Assembly (NCBI GenBank): GCA_949292215.1
Contig: CASEYW010000068.1
Location: 1-64,000 of the forward strand
Reading direction: 5' to 3'
DNA length: 64,000 nucleotides
Source: an uncultured bacterium
GTDB taxonomy: Bacteria > Verrucomicrobiota > Lentisphaeria > Victivallales > UBA1829
The position numbers and the translations under genes were made by a program. A model generated the notes under the pieces. The model was given only the letters and a program-made list of their open reading frames with translations, ran no database searches and was not told the origin of the DNA. Below are positions 53,581-60,979 of this stretch, one piece after another. Every line of letters begins with the position of its first letter. Position 1 is the first letter of the stretch.

Positions 53581-54630
53581 TCAGGGCAGAAAAACGAAAT
53601 CTTTCAGCGCAACGGATCGGAGGGGGGTGCCGGTTTCCAGATGATCCTTCAGCATTGCCGCCGCCGTTTTCGGAATTACATCGGATGTATGGGCGCATTT
53701 GCCGATGCAGCGAACCGCCGGATACTGCCGGAGGAGAGCAGGCACCTTTTCAAAATTCGTGACAAGCAGTTCCGGCCTGTCCTGTTCAGGAAGTCCGGAT
53801 AGGACCTCGAATACGGCGCGCATATTGTGGATTCCTCCCTCGGAATACACTCCTGTGATATGATGTTTCCGAATGGCGTCGGCCAGATGGCTGCGGATCT
53901 GTTTTTCCGTGGCAAGAGGGAATTCTTCGTGCAGACGTGCTCCGCTGTTACGGATTGCCGGAGCAAACCGGGTGTACTCCGCAAACCAGCCGGAACCGGC
54001 ATAGGCAATGTCACGGTGACCGCGGGCAAGCAGGATCTCTGCCCTCTTCTCTCCGGTGTACGAATAGTCATAATGGACACAGTTGAACTCGAACAGATGG
54101 ATGGCTTTCTCTTCTGCCGGGTCTCTTGTGTTCATCAGAACGACAGGCAGGGCGGTTTTCCGGATCAGCTGCTCAATCACGGGAGCAGTTGCCGCTCCGT
54201 CCAGTTGCCAGATGAGACTGCCGACTCCGTGGAACAGCGCCTTTCTGGGAATGAGTCCGGGCGAGCCTGCCTGAATCATCTGAACATGAAGTTGGAACTG
54301 CTTCAGTTCCAGAAGAAGATGCGCGATGGAGTCCTGAAATGCCAGGAAGGGGGATTCCCTGCCGTCTCCGATGACCAGTCCCACTTTGTGCATCCGCTCG
54401 GAGCAGGGAAGGACGAAGATTCCTTTGTTGCTGTTCCGGTAAACGGAGCCGTCGATACGGAGTCGTTCGATTGCTTTTCCATAGGTGGGCAGGCAGACTC
54501 CGAAGCGTTCGCACATTTCCCGGCTCGGGGGCAGGCGTCCGCCGTTCCTGTACTCCGTGGCGATCAGACCTCGCAGCTCTCGCAGGACTTCCATATAGGC
54601 TTTGTCTTTGTAGTGTTCTTTTTCCTTCAT
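53581..54630 (-). CDS. GntR/LacI-type chimeric regulator, unassigned target
   Basis: 349 aa from ATG 54630. wHTH (MKEKEHYKDKAYMEVLRELRGLIATEYRNGGRLPPSREMCERFGVCLPTYGKAIERLRIDGSVYRNSNKGIFV) and a LacI-type sensor (VGLVIGDGRESPFLAFQDSIAHLLLELKQF; PVVLMNTRDPAEEK; ARGHRDIAYAGSGWFAEYTRFAP). The promoter at 54637-54665 places the start of transcription at about the ATG, so the mRNA would be leaderless or the start lies further in. No pseudopilin follows, unlike the other cassettes; the next gene is aroA after 114 bases. Target and ligand unknown. Confidence 0.85.
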   Translation of the reverse strand: MKEKEHYKDKAYMEVLRELRGLIATEYRNGGRLPPSREMCERFGVCLPTYGKAIERLRIDGSVYRNSNKGIFVLPCSERMHKVGLVIGDGRESPFLAFQDSIAHLLLELKQFQLHVQMIQAGSPGLIPRKALFHGVGSLIWQLDGAATAPVIEQLIRKTALPVVLMNTRDPAEEKAIHLFEFNCVHYDYSYTGEKRAEILLARGHRDIAYAGSGWFAEYTRFAPAIRNSGARLHEEFPLATEKQIRSHLADAIRKHHITGVYSEGGIHNMRAVFEVLSGLPEQDRPELLVTNFEKVPALLRQYPAVRCIGKCAHTSDVIPKTAAAMLKDHLETGTPLRSVALKDFVFLP

Positions 54631-54636
54631 AGTTCT

Positions 54637-54665
54637 AATGTAGATCATTCCCTCTGTTTTTTCAA
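54637..54665 (-). promoter_or_regulatory. sigma70-like promoter giving a possible leaderless mRNA
   Basis: TTGAAA (54660-54665), 17-nt spacer, TACATT (54637-54642). The -10 box ends 7 bases before ATG 54630, so the expected start coincides with the start codon. Confidence 0.55.
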
Positions 54666-54756
54666 TCGGATTTTTTCGCCACGGGGATTTTTTCTGCATG
54701 GAGACGGATGCGGATGACCCATTCAAAAAAAGTTTTCTGTTTTTTTCCCGGATGGC

Positions 54757-54784
54757 TTGACTTTGACAATTTGTATAGTAAAAT
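54757..54784 (+). promoter_or_regulatory. sigma70 promoter of the secretin-MacAB operon
   Basis: TTGACT (54757-54762), 16-nt spacer, TAAAAT (54779-54784). The start would be ~45 bases before ATG 54834, which has GGAAGGA upstream. Confidence 0.6.
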
Positions 54785-54833
54785 GTACCCTTACAAATAG
54801 AAACTCCAACTTTAGTGGAAGGACCTGTAGACG

Positions 54834-56375
54834 ATGTTATCCGTACAAAATGACGGAAGAATAGCTTTTACACTCGCGGCTTTTCTTCTTTTGAGCTCGC
54901 CATTTGCAAGTTTTTCACAGACGGAAAAAGGCGCTTCGCCTTCCGCTTCCCCTGCGGATGCCGCGTTGGAAAAGCGTGCGGTTGCCGCCGGATTTGCCAG
55001 CAGTGTCGGCAAGGAGGCGGTGAAGAAACGTCTGGAGGCCCTGTTCAAATCCTCGGCAAAACCGATGATGAGCACAAAACGCTTTGTTCCGGATAAACCC
55101 TATCTGGTGGTGACCGACGTGGAGAATGAAGATAAAACGGCTCCCAGGCGTTCCATCATTGTGTACCGTTTCCGCTTTGTTGATGCAGCCAAGGCTCAGG
55201 ATGCTGTTGAGGCGGCTCTTTCAGATGCGGGAGTCTGTGAAACCTCGCCTACGCAGAATACGATTGTCATCAATGTTCTCCGCGACAAGGTGCCGACCAT
55301 CAAAGCAACTCTTCTGGCGATGGATGTTCCTCTCCCGCAAGTCCTTGTGGAAACGCAGATCATTGAAGTCACCATCAAGCAGGGAGAAGAGCGCGATGTC
55401 AAGCTCCAGTATACCCATAAGGATGCAAAGACTGGCACGACAAGTACGTACGGCTATGCACTGAACAGTCCGACCCAGAGCCGTGACAATACCGAAAGTT
55501 CCGGCTTCGACTTCTTCCCGATCGCGACCGGTTCCAAGGACGGCAACAGTTCCACGCTTCAGGCGGCGCTTCGCTGGCTGAACACCAGTTCCGATGCGAA
55601 AATTCTTGCTGCTCCCAATGTGATTGCGGATCTCGGAACGGAAGCCACCATGAGCACCGGAGAAGACCTTCCCTACATGGAGAACTCCGTGACGAACTCC
55701 GCCGTTACCCAGAGTACTCTCTTCAAACGGACCGGCATAACCTTGAAGATTACACCCACGCTGATCAACAACGATGTCGTCCAGCTGGAGATCAATCCGC
55801 AGATTACAATTGCCGTCCGTTATGAAAAGTTCTCCTCGACGAGCGGTTCCGGAGAGAATGCGAATCTGGTGGTCAACAATGTTCCGGTTGTCTCCGTTCG
55901 CAACATCACGACCCGTCTGACAGCCGCCGACGGCGAGATCATCATGCTGGGCGGACTCTATTCCAGTGAGACCTCGGAAGAGCTCCGCAAAATGCCGTTT
56001 CTCAGCGATATTCCGCTGATCGGCGAACTGTTTACCGCCAAGGATGCAACCACGTCCGAAAAACAGCTTATCTTTTTTATGAAGGTTCACATTATCCCGA
56101 ATCCGTATTCAGTTTCTCTGGATCCGGAGGCGGCCGTCAAAGATCTGAAGGGGCTTGCCGACTCCATTCATGACTCGGATATTCTGTTCGATGCCAATCC
56201 CTATCCGCGAGTTACAGAGTCCATGACTGAACGCGGCTTCTGGTCCCAGTTCTTCTCCGATGAGGAGGCTCCGGACGGAACCATAAAGAAAAAACGCATT
56301 ATGGGAGACCCGCATTACACGACCCATCCGGATGAAAAAAAGCAGCCGGCGACTGATGAAGGCGAGAAAAAATGA
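54834..56375 (+). CDS. Secretin (GspD/PilQ-family) outer-membrane channel
   Basis: 513 aa. Signal peptide-like MLSVQNDGRIAFTLAAFLLLSSPFASFS, then N-domain-type IIVYRFRFVDAAKAQDAVEAALSDAG (~90-170). The secretin domain has VLVETQIIEVT, LAAPNVIADLGTEATMSTGEDLPYM, GITLKITPTLINNDVVQLEINPQ, and the hallmark VSVRNITTRLTAADGEIIMLGGLYSSETSEELRKMPFLSDIPLIGELF. This is a canonical secretin C-terminus. It is translationally coupled to a MacA-like adaptor (ATGA at 56372-56375), so it probably forms the outer-membrane exit of an ABC system rather than of a standard type II system. Confidence 0.88.
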   Translation: MLSVQNDGRIAFTLAAFLLLSSPFASFSQTEKGASPSASPADAALEKRAVAAGFASSVGKEAVKKRLEALFKSSAKPMMSTKRFVPDKPYLVVTDVENEDKTAPRRSIIVYRFRFVDAAKAQDAVEAALSDAGVCETSPTQNTIVINVLRDKVPTIKATLLAMDVPLPQVLVETQIIEVTIKQGEERDVKLQYTHKDAKTGTTSTYGYALNSPTQSRDNTESSGFDFFPIATGSKDGNSSTLQAALRWLNTSSDAKILAAPNVIADLGTEATMSTGEDLPYMENSVTNSAVTQSTLFKRTGITLKITPTLINNDVVQLEINPQITIAVRYEKFSSTSGSGENANLVVNNVPVVSVRNITTRLTAADGEIIMLGGLYSSETSEELRKMPFLSDIPLIGELFTAKDATTSEKQLIFFMKVHIIPNPYSVSLDPEAAVKDLKGLADSIHDSDILFDANPYPRVTESMTERGFWSQFFSDEEAPDGTIKKKRIMGDPHYTTHPDEKKQPATDEGEKK

Positions 56376-57883
56376 AACTTCCCTCCGTTCTGAAAAAAAA
56401 GAAGGTGCTGACCGGCCTTGTGTTCCTTCTGCTGGTTGCGGCGGTTGCGGTCTACTTCCTCAATCCGTTCGGAGGGGAGACTGATTCCGCCGAGTCGGAC
56501 TCTGATTCGCCCGACCGTATTTTCACGGTCAAGCGCGGTGAACTGATCATCGGTGTGATGCTGACCGGAAGCGTCAACGCCAGGACCAAGCACAAACTGG
56601 CGATGGAAGCCCCGTGGGGAACCAAACTCATCAAGGTGGTTGATGAAAACAAGGAGGTAAAGAAAGGAGAGGTCGTCGCGGAATACGAAACCTATGATCT
56701 GATCCTCAAAATTGATGACCTCAAAGTCTCTCTTGACAACAAAAAGAAGGATTTGGAAATCGCCCTGGATGAAATGGAGATCCTGAAAAGCACAAACGAG
56801 GCGGACATCCGAACCGCCCGCGATGCTGTGACCGAGGCTGAAGACGCCTACAGCAAATACTGGCGTCTCGAAGGTCCCCGTGACCGCGACGAACAAAATC
56901 TCAAGGTCGACGAGGCCGCCAAGACCCTTCAGGATGCCGAGGACGCCCTTTCCGAAAAGATTCAGACTTTCAACACCACCGTCTATTCCGATGCCGCCGC
57001 TGAAGAGAAAGCTCAGAAGGAAATCGATACCGCACGGCAGACTCGCGACAGCGCCAATACCAAATACAACAGTGCCGTTCAGGAACGTAAAATCTTCAAA
57101 CGCTATACTCAGCCGAGCAAGCTGAAGGAGCTGCGCAACAAACTGGCTCAGGCTCGCTTGAATCTGCGGAAAACCAAAGTTAAGACCGAGGCATCCATCG
57201 CCCAGAAAAAAAATCAGCTTTTCCAGTATGAAACGCAGATTCGCAAATATGAGCGCGACTTGAGAAAGCACCAGTCGTATCTGCCGATGATGAAACTGAT
57301 CGCTCCTGTTTCCGGCATTGTTATTTACGGAGATCCGGACCGGCGCTGGGGTAATCCCGAGGTCAAGGTGGGAATGGATGCCCGCAGAAAACAGGTTATC
57401 ATCACAATTCCGGACATGAGCAAGATGATTGTCGATGTGAATCTGCCGGAACAGTATCGATCCAAGGTTTCCGCGGGTGACCGTGTCATCATCACGCCGG
57501 ATTCCATCCAGACCATCAAGCTGGACGGCAAAATCGATACGATTGCTTCTCTTCCCGTCAATCTGATCCCGTGGGACCAGAACAGTCCGAAGATCTACCG
57601 CACGGTTGTCGATTTCAACAACAACGATCCCCGGGTGGTCAGCGGAATGAGTGTGCAGGTGGAGGTGGTCTCCCGTATTCTGAAGGATGTCCTTTTTATT
57701 CCGATCGAGGCTGTCTTCGAAGAGAATGGAAAGCTGCTCGTTTATAAAGTGACGCTTACCGGGCCGGAAAAAGTTTTCATCAAGATCAATGAATCCAACA
57801 ACAACTATGTGGAAGTGACCGAGGGACTCAAGGAGGGCGATGACATCTACCTGTATCGTCCGTTCCAGACCTCTTCCAACTGA
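56372..57883 (+). CDS. MacA/HlyD-type periplasmic adaptor
   Basis: 503 aa. One N-terminal membrane anchor (VLTGLVFLLLVAAVAVYFLNPFGG), then a biotinyl-lipoyl-like domain (VKRGELIIGVMLTGSVNARTKHKLAMEAPWGTKLIKVVDENKEVKKGEVVAEYET), a long coiled coil (~110-290, Lys/Glu/Ala rich) and a beta-barrel/C-terminal domain (LIAPVSGIVIYGD...VVSGMSVQVEVVSRILKDVLFIPIEAVFEENGKLLVYKV). This is the order of RND/ABC adaptor proteins. The ATG overlaps the secretin stop. It would link the inner-membrane ABC transporter to the secretin. Confidence 0.88.
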   Translation: MKLPSVLKKKKVLTGLVFLLLVAAVAVYFLNPFGGETDSAESDSDSPDRIFTVKRGELIIGVMLTGSVNARTKHKLAMEAPWGTKLIKVVDENKEVKKGEVVAEYETYDLILKIDDLKVSLDNKKKDLEIALDEMEILKSTNEADIRTARDAVTEAEDAYSKYWRLEGPRDRDEQNLKVDEAAKTLQDAEDALSEKIQTFNTTVYSDAAAEEKAQKEIDTARQTRDSANTKYNSAVQERKIFKRYTQPSKLKELRNKLAQARLNLRKTKVKTEASIAQKKNQLFQYETQIRKYERDLRKHQSYLPMMKLIAPVSGIVIYGDPDRRWGNPEVKVGMDARRKQVIITIPDMSKMIVDVNLPEQYRSKVSAGDRVIITPDSIQTIKLDGKIDTIASLPVNLIPWDQNSPKIYRTVVDFNNNDPRVVSGMSVQVEVVSRILKDVLFIPIEAVFEENGKLLVYKVTLTGPEKVFIKINESNNNYVEVTEGLKEGDDIYLYRPFQTSSN

Positions 57884-57895
57884 CCGGTGCCGAAC

Positions 57896-58642
57896 ATGCC
57901 TGAGCAGAAAAAAGAGCGGAACAGGGAGAACCTCAAGGAAGCGCTTCATCTGGAGAATATCCGGAAAGCCTATCATACGGGCAGCGGCGACGTGCCCGTC
58001 CTGAAAGGTGTCAATTATGACATCTGGCGCGGTGAGTTCATCGGGATCATGGGAACTTCCGGCTCCGGAAAATCGACAATGCTGAACATCCTCGGCCTTC
58101 TCGACAAGCCGACGGGGGGACTCTATCGTCTGGACGGCATCGACGTTTCCCGGATGAGCGACTATGAACTGACCCGGGTTCGCAACATCAAGATCGGTTT
58201 TGTCTTTCAGGCGTTCAACCTCTTTCCCCATCTGACTGTGCAGGAGAATATCGAGGTGCCGATGCTGTATGCCGAGGTGCCTGCAAAGAAGCGTCATGAA
58301 ATTTCCGCATACATGGCGGAACGGGTTCGGCTGGGACATCGGCTCGACCACCGTCCGAACCAGCTCTCCGGCGGAGAGTGCCAGCGCGTGGCAGTTGCCC
58401 GCTCCCTCGTGAACAGTCCGACCTTCATCCTCGCCGACGAGCCGACCGGAAACCTCGACGAGAAAACCGGTGCCGAGATTATGAATCTTTTTCATGAACT
58501 TCACGATGCGGGAACAACGATTGTCATGGTGACCCACAACCCCTATTATGAACCCCATTATGATCGCGTGATCTACCTGCGAAACGGCATGGTCTGGAAG
58601 ATCATTGACAATATCGCGGGTTATACGCAGGAGTACCAGTGA
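57896..58642 (+). CDS. MacB/LolD-type ABC transporter ATP-binding protein
   Basis: 248 aa from ATG 57896 (GTG 57887 is an alternative start). Walker A GTSGSGKS, Q-loop FVFQAFNLFPHL, signature LSGGECQR, Walker B FILADEPT and H-loop VTHNP are all present. It belongs to the MacB/LolD class of mechanotransmission ABC proteins. It lies 12 bases after the adaptor gene and 1 base before the permease gene; ATPase and permease are separate polypeptides, unlike E. coli MacB where they are fused. Confidence 0.92.
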   Translation: MPEQKKERNRENLKEALHLENIRKAYHTGSGDVPVLKGVNYDIWRGEFIGIMGTSGSGKSTMLNILGLLDKPTGGLYRLDGIDVSRMSDYELTRVRNIKIGFVFQAFNLFPHLTVQENIEVPMLYAEVPAKKRHEISAYMAERVRLGHRLDHRPNQLSGGECQRVAVARSLVNSPTFILADEPTGNLDEKTGAEIMNLFHELHDAGTTIVMVTHNPYYEPHYDRVIYLRNGMVWKIIDNIAGYTQEYQ

Positions 58643-58643
58643 A

Positions 58644-59909
58644 ATGCGGCTGCGCGACCAGGTCTGGCTTTCCTTTCATAATCTGATGCTGCACAAAGTG
58701 CGGTCCATTCTGACCTCTCTGGGAATTATTTTCGGAGTCGGCAGCGTGATTGCCATGCTTGCGATTTCAGAAGGTGCGAAAATTCAGGCACTTGCTCAGA
58801 TTGAGGCGATGGGTACCGACAAGATCATTGTGGCCACCCGCAAACCTCCCGCTTCCGGAAAGGATGTTTCCGATTCCTCCGGACAAAGTCTGATGGATCG
58901 TTACGGCATCACTACGGTTGATCTGGACCATATCCGGAAAATGGATAATGTCGAACAGGTGTCCGTTGCCCGCAATTCCAGGAAGAAGATTCTCAGCGGC
59001 ATGAAGCGTCTGGATCTTTCGCTGGTTGGTGTTTCGATTGATTTCCTGAAGTTCAGCCGCTCCAATATCGTGCAGGGCCGCTGGCTTTCGCAGATCGACG
59101 GGATCAACAACACCTGTGTGATCGGTCTCAACGTGAAGCGCGCTCTCTTCTCTCTTGGAGAGAAGGACATCATCGGCGCCACGGTTATGGTGGAAAAGGA
59201 CATTTTCCGCATCGTGGGCATTCTGGAGAATTCTCACGGAACCAACATTCCCGGAATCGGAAGTCCGAACGACTGCATTTTTGTGACGATCATGGCCTCG
59301 GATTCCATTTTCGGAAAGAAGGCCTACGATACCAGCAGCCGCAATCCCGTTGTTGAGGATGTTGATTTTGACACGTTCATCGTACAGGTTCGTGACGTCA
59401 GCTATATCGACTATACCTCGAAGCGCATCGCCGCCTACATGAGCAAAATTCATTCGGAAACCAAGGACTGGACGATGCTGGTTCCGCTGGATCTCCTCAA
59501 ACAGCAGGAGGCAACGCAGAATATTTTCACGATTGTTATGAGTTCCATTGCGGGTATTTCGCTTCTGGTCGGAGGAATCGGCATTATGAACATCATGCTT
59601 GCCAATGTCTATGAGCGCCGCAAGGAGATCGGTACCCGGCGTGCTCTGGGTGCTCAGAAGGGTGACATTATCAAGCAATTCCTGTTTGAAACAATCTTTC
59701 TGACCTCGCTCGGCGGCGGAACCGGAGTCGCTCTCGGCGTTTTCATCGCAAAAATGGTGACGCTCTATGCCGATATGCCGACAGCGTTTTCCATCTGGTT
59801 CATCGTCCTTGCTCTGGTGATCAGTGCAGTGATCGGCGTGCTGTTCGGAACCTATCCGGCATGGAAGGCCGCTCAGCAGAATCCGATTGAGGTCCTCCGT
59901 TCCGAGTGA
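58644..59909 (+). CDS. MacB-like ABC transporter permease
   Basis: 421 aa from ATG 58644 (GGAG upstream); an upstream in-frame ATG lies inside the ATPase gene. MacB fold: first helix RSILTSLGIIFGVGSVIAMLAISEGAKIQ, a large periplasmic domain (~55-285), then three helices with the FtsX-type core NIMLANVYERRKEIGTRRALGAQKGDIIKQFLFE and the end FGTYPAWKAAQQNPIEVLRSE. Together with the upstream genes it forms a tripartite efflux/secretion machine with a secretin in place of TolC. Confidence 0.92.
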   Translation: MRLRDQVWLSFHNLMLHKVRSILTSLGIIFGVGSVIAMLAISEGAKIQALAQIEAMGTDKIIVATRKPPASGKDVSDSSGQSLMDRYGITTVDLDHIRKMDNVEQVSVARNSRKKILSGMKRLDLSLVGVSIDFLKFSRSNIVQGRWLSQIDGINNTCVIGLNVKRALFSLGEKDIIGATVMVEKDIFRIVGILENSHGTNIPGIGSPNDCIFVTIMASDSIFGKKAYDTSSRNPVVEDVDFDTFIVQVRDVSYIDYTSKRIAAYMSKIHSETKDWTMLVPLDLLKQQEATQNIFTIVMSSIAGISLLVGGIGIMNIMLANVYERRKEIGTRRALGAQKGDIIKQFLFETIFLTSLGGGTGVALGVFIAKMVTLYADMPTAFSIWFIVLALVISAVIGVLFGTYPAWKAAQQNPIEVLRSE

Positions 59910-59986
59910 TTCTGCGGGAGCTTCTGATTCTGTGAGCCTTTGCGGGAACGCAAAGACGGTCGAAAAGTTTAGGGAAAGAGGAGAGC

Positions 59987-60040
59987 GCGAGAGGAGAAGA
60001 TCCGCTTTTCAAAGCGGTTTTCGCCTCTCGCATTTTTTTG
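59987..60040 (+). terminator. Two-tier terminator of the MacAB operon (recurring element)
   Basis: Outer stem GCGAGAGG (59987-59994) with CCTCTCGC (60024-60031), inner hairpin CCGCTTT/AAAGCGG (60002-60008 with 60011-60017), then ATTTTTTTG. The inner hairpin, its orientation to the T run and the CCTCT flank match the terminator at 25955-26014. Confidence 0.8.
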
Positions 60041-60159
60041 TTTTGTAAGATTCCGTGCGATGCACGGCCAGCGTCTCGCCGCTGGACCGCGACACGGACA
60101 CAGTCCTTGACCCGAGAAAAATGCATTCGCATTTTTCCGTATGTTTTTATGTATGGGGA
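60041..60159. other. Hairpin-rich convergent intergenic region
   Basis: Contains CCAGCG/CGCTGG (60068-60085) and a perfect AAAAATGC/GCATTTTT hairpin (60117-60136) that works in both directions and probably terminates the minus-strand pseudopilin transcript, whose stop is at 60160. No gene seen. Confidence 0.6.
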
Positions 60160-60906
60160 TCAGTTCCATGGGTATTGATCTTCGGCGGAATTGTAACTGC
60201 CCCAGCTGGTCCAGCGGCAGATGTAGGCAATGTTGCTTTTCCGCTCAACATGACCGTCAAAAAACAACATGTTCACAGTGTTGTTGTGACGCGCAGACTC
60301 CAGCATGGCGGCAAAACTTTCCGGGTTGTGATTCGGCCGTCCGCTCTGGCGGATGTCCGCAAGAAGGAATTTCCGTGAGGGCTGCGGTGCTGACTGCGGG
60401 AGCCGGTATACCCATTCTCCGTTTTTATCGCATCCCATACGGGAGTTGGTCCCGAAATCGCTGGGGCCCTGTCCGCCTGCCTGAGAATAGGAGTAGAGGG
60501 GGGCTGCCGGACAATGCCAGAACTGGCGTCCTTTTTTGGCGCTGTAATCGCGGTCGCTCAGGAAGACCTTCGGGTAGAGCTTTTGAAGAATCCAGACAAG
60601 ACACTCCTGCTGGGCTGCATCGCGGCTGCTCGGATTCGTGGTATGGAAGGGAAGATTGTCATCGGAATCGCTTGTGTAGTTGTGAAAATAGAGTCCCATC
60701 TGCTTGAGATTGTTCGTGCAGGAAGAGGCAAGACTCGCCTGGCGCGCCTTGTTCAGCGATGGCAGAAGAAGACCCGCCAGGATCGCTATGATCGCCACGA
60801 CCACAAGGAGCTCTATCAGTGTGAATTCCTGTTTTCTTCCGTGCGCGGCTGTTTCCTCCGCATTCCGGGATGCACGGATTGTTTCAGCGTTTGGGATCTC
60901 TTTCAT
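60160..60906 (-). CDS. DUF1559-like pseudopilin (downstream of GH71-like gene)
   Basis: 248 aa from ATG 60906 (AAAGGAA upstream); a longer frame to 61026 overlaps the enzyme gene. A long leader (~27 residues, polar, ending GRKQE) precedes [16 protein letters not shown]. The C-terminal part has [15 protein letters not shown], the DGH motif. The -1 residue is Glu, most unlike the usual Gly. It lies 73 bases after the GH71-like gene, so here the enzyme comes before the pseudopilin, reversed from cassettes 1-3. Confidence 0.85.
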   Translation of the reverse strand: MKEIPNAETIRASRNAEETAAHGRKQEFTLIELLVVVAIIAILAGLLLPSLNKARQASLASSCTNNLKQMGLYFHNYTSDSDDNLPFHTTNPSSRDAAQQECLVWILQKLYPKVFLSDRDYSAKKGRQFWHCPAAPLYSYSQAGGQGPSDFGTNSRMGCDKNGEWVYRLPQSAPQPSRKFLLADIRQSGRPNHNPESFAAMLESARHNNTVNMLFFDGHVERKSNIAYICRWTSWGSYNSAEDQYPWN

Positions 60907-60979
60907 GATCCGGTTCCTTTCTCTGCTCTTGTTGAGGGAGAGTCTGAGAGGATCTCCCTGTTGTTTTATTTCCGTGATG

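Noticed and set aside
56315..58558. 747-codon open frame antisense to the secretin-MacA-ATPase genes
   Set aside because: Spans three well-supported genes on the opposite strand and has no family features.
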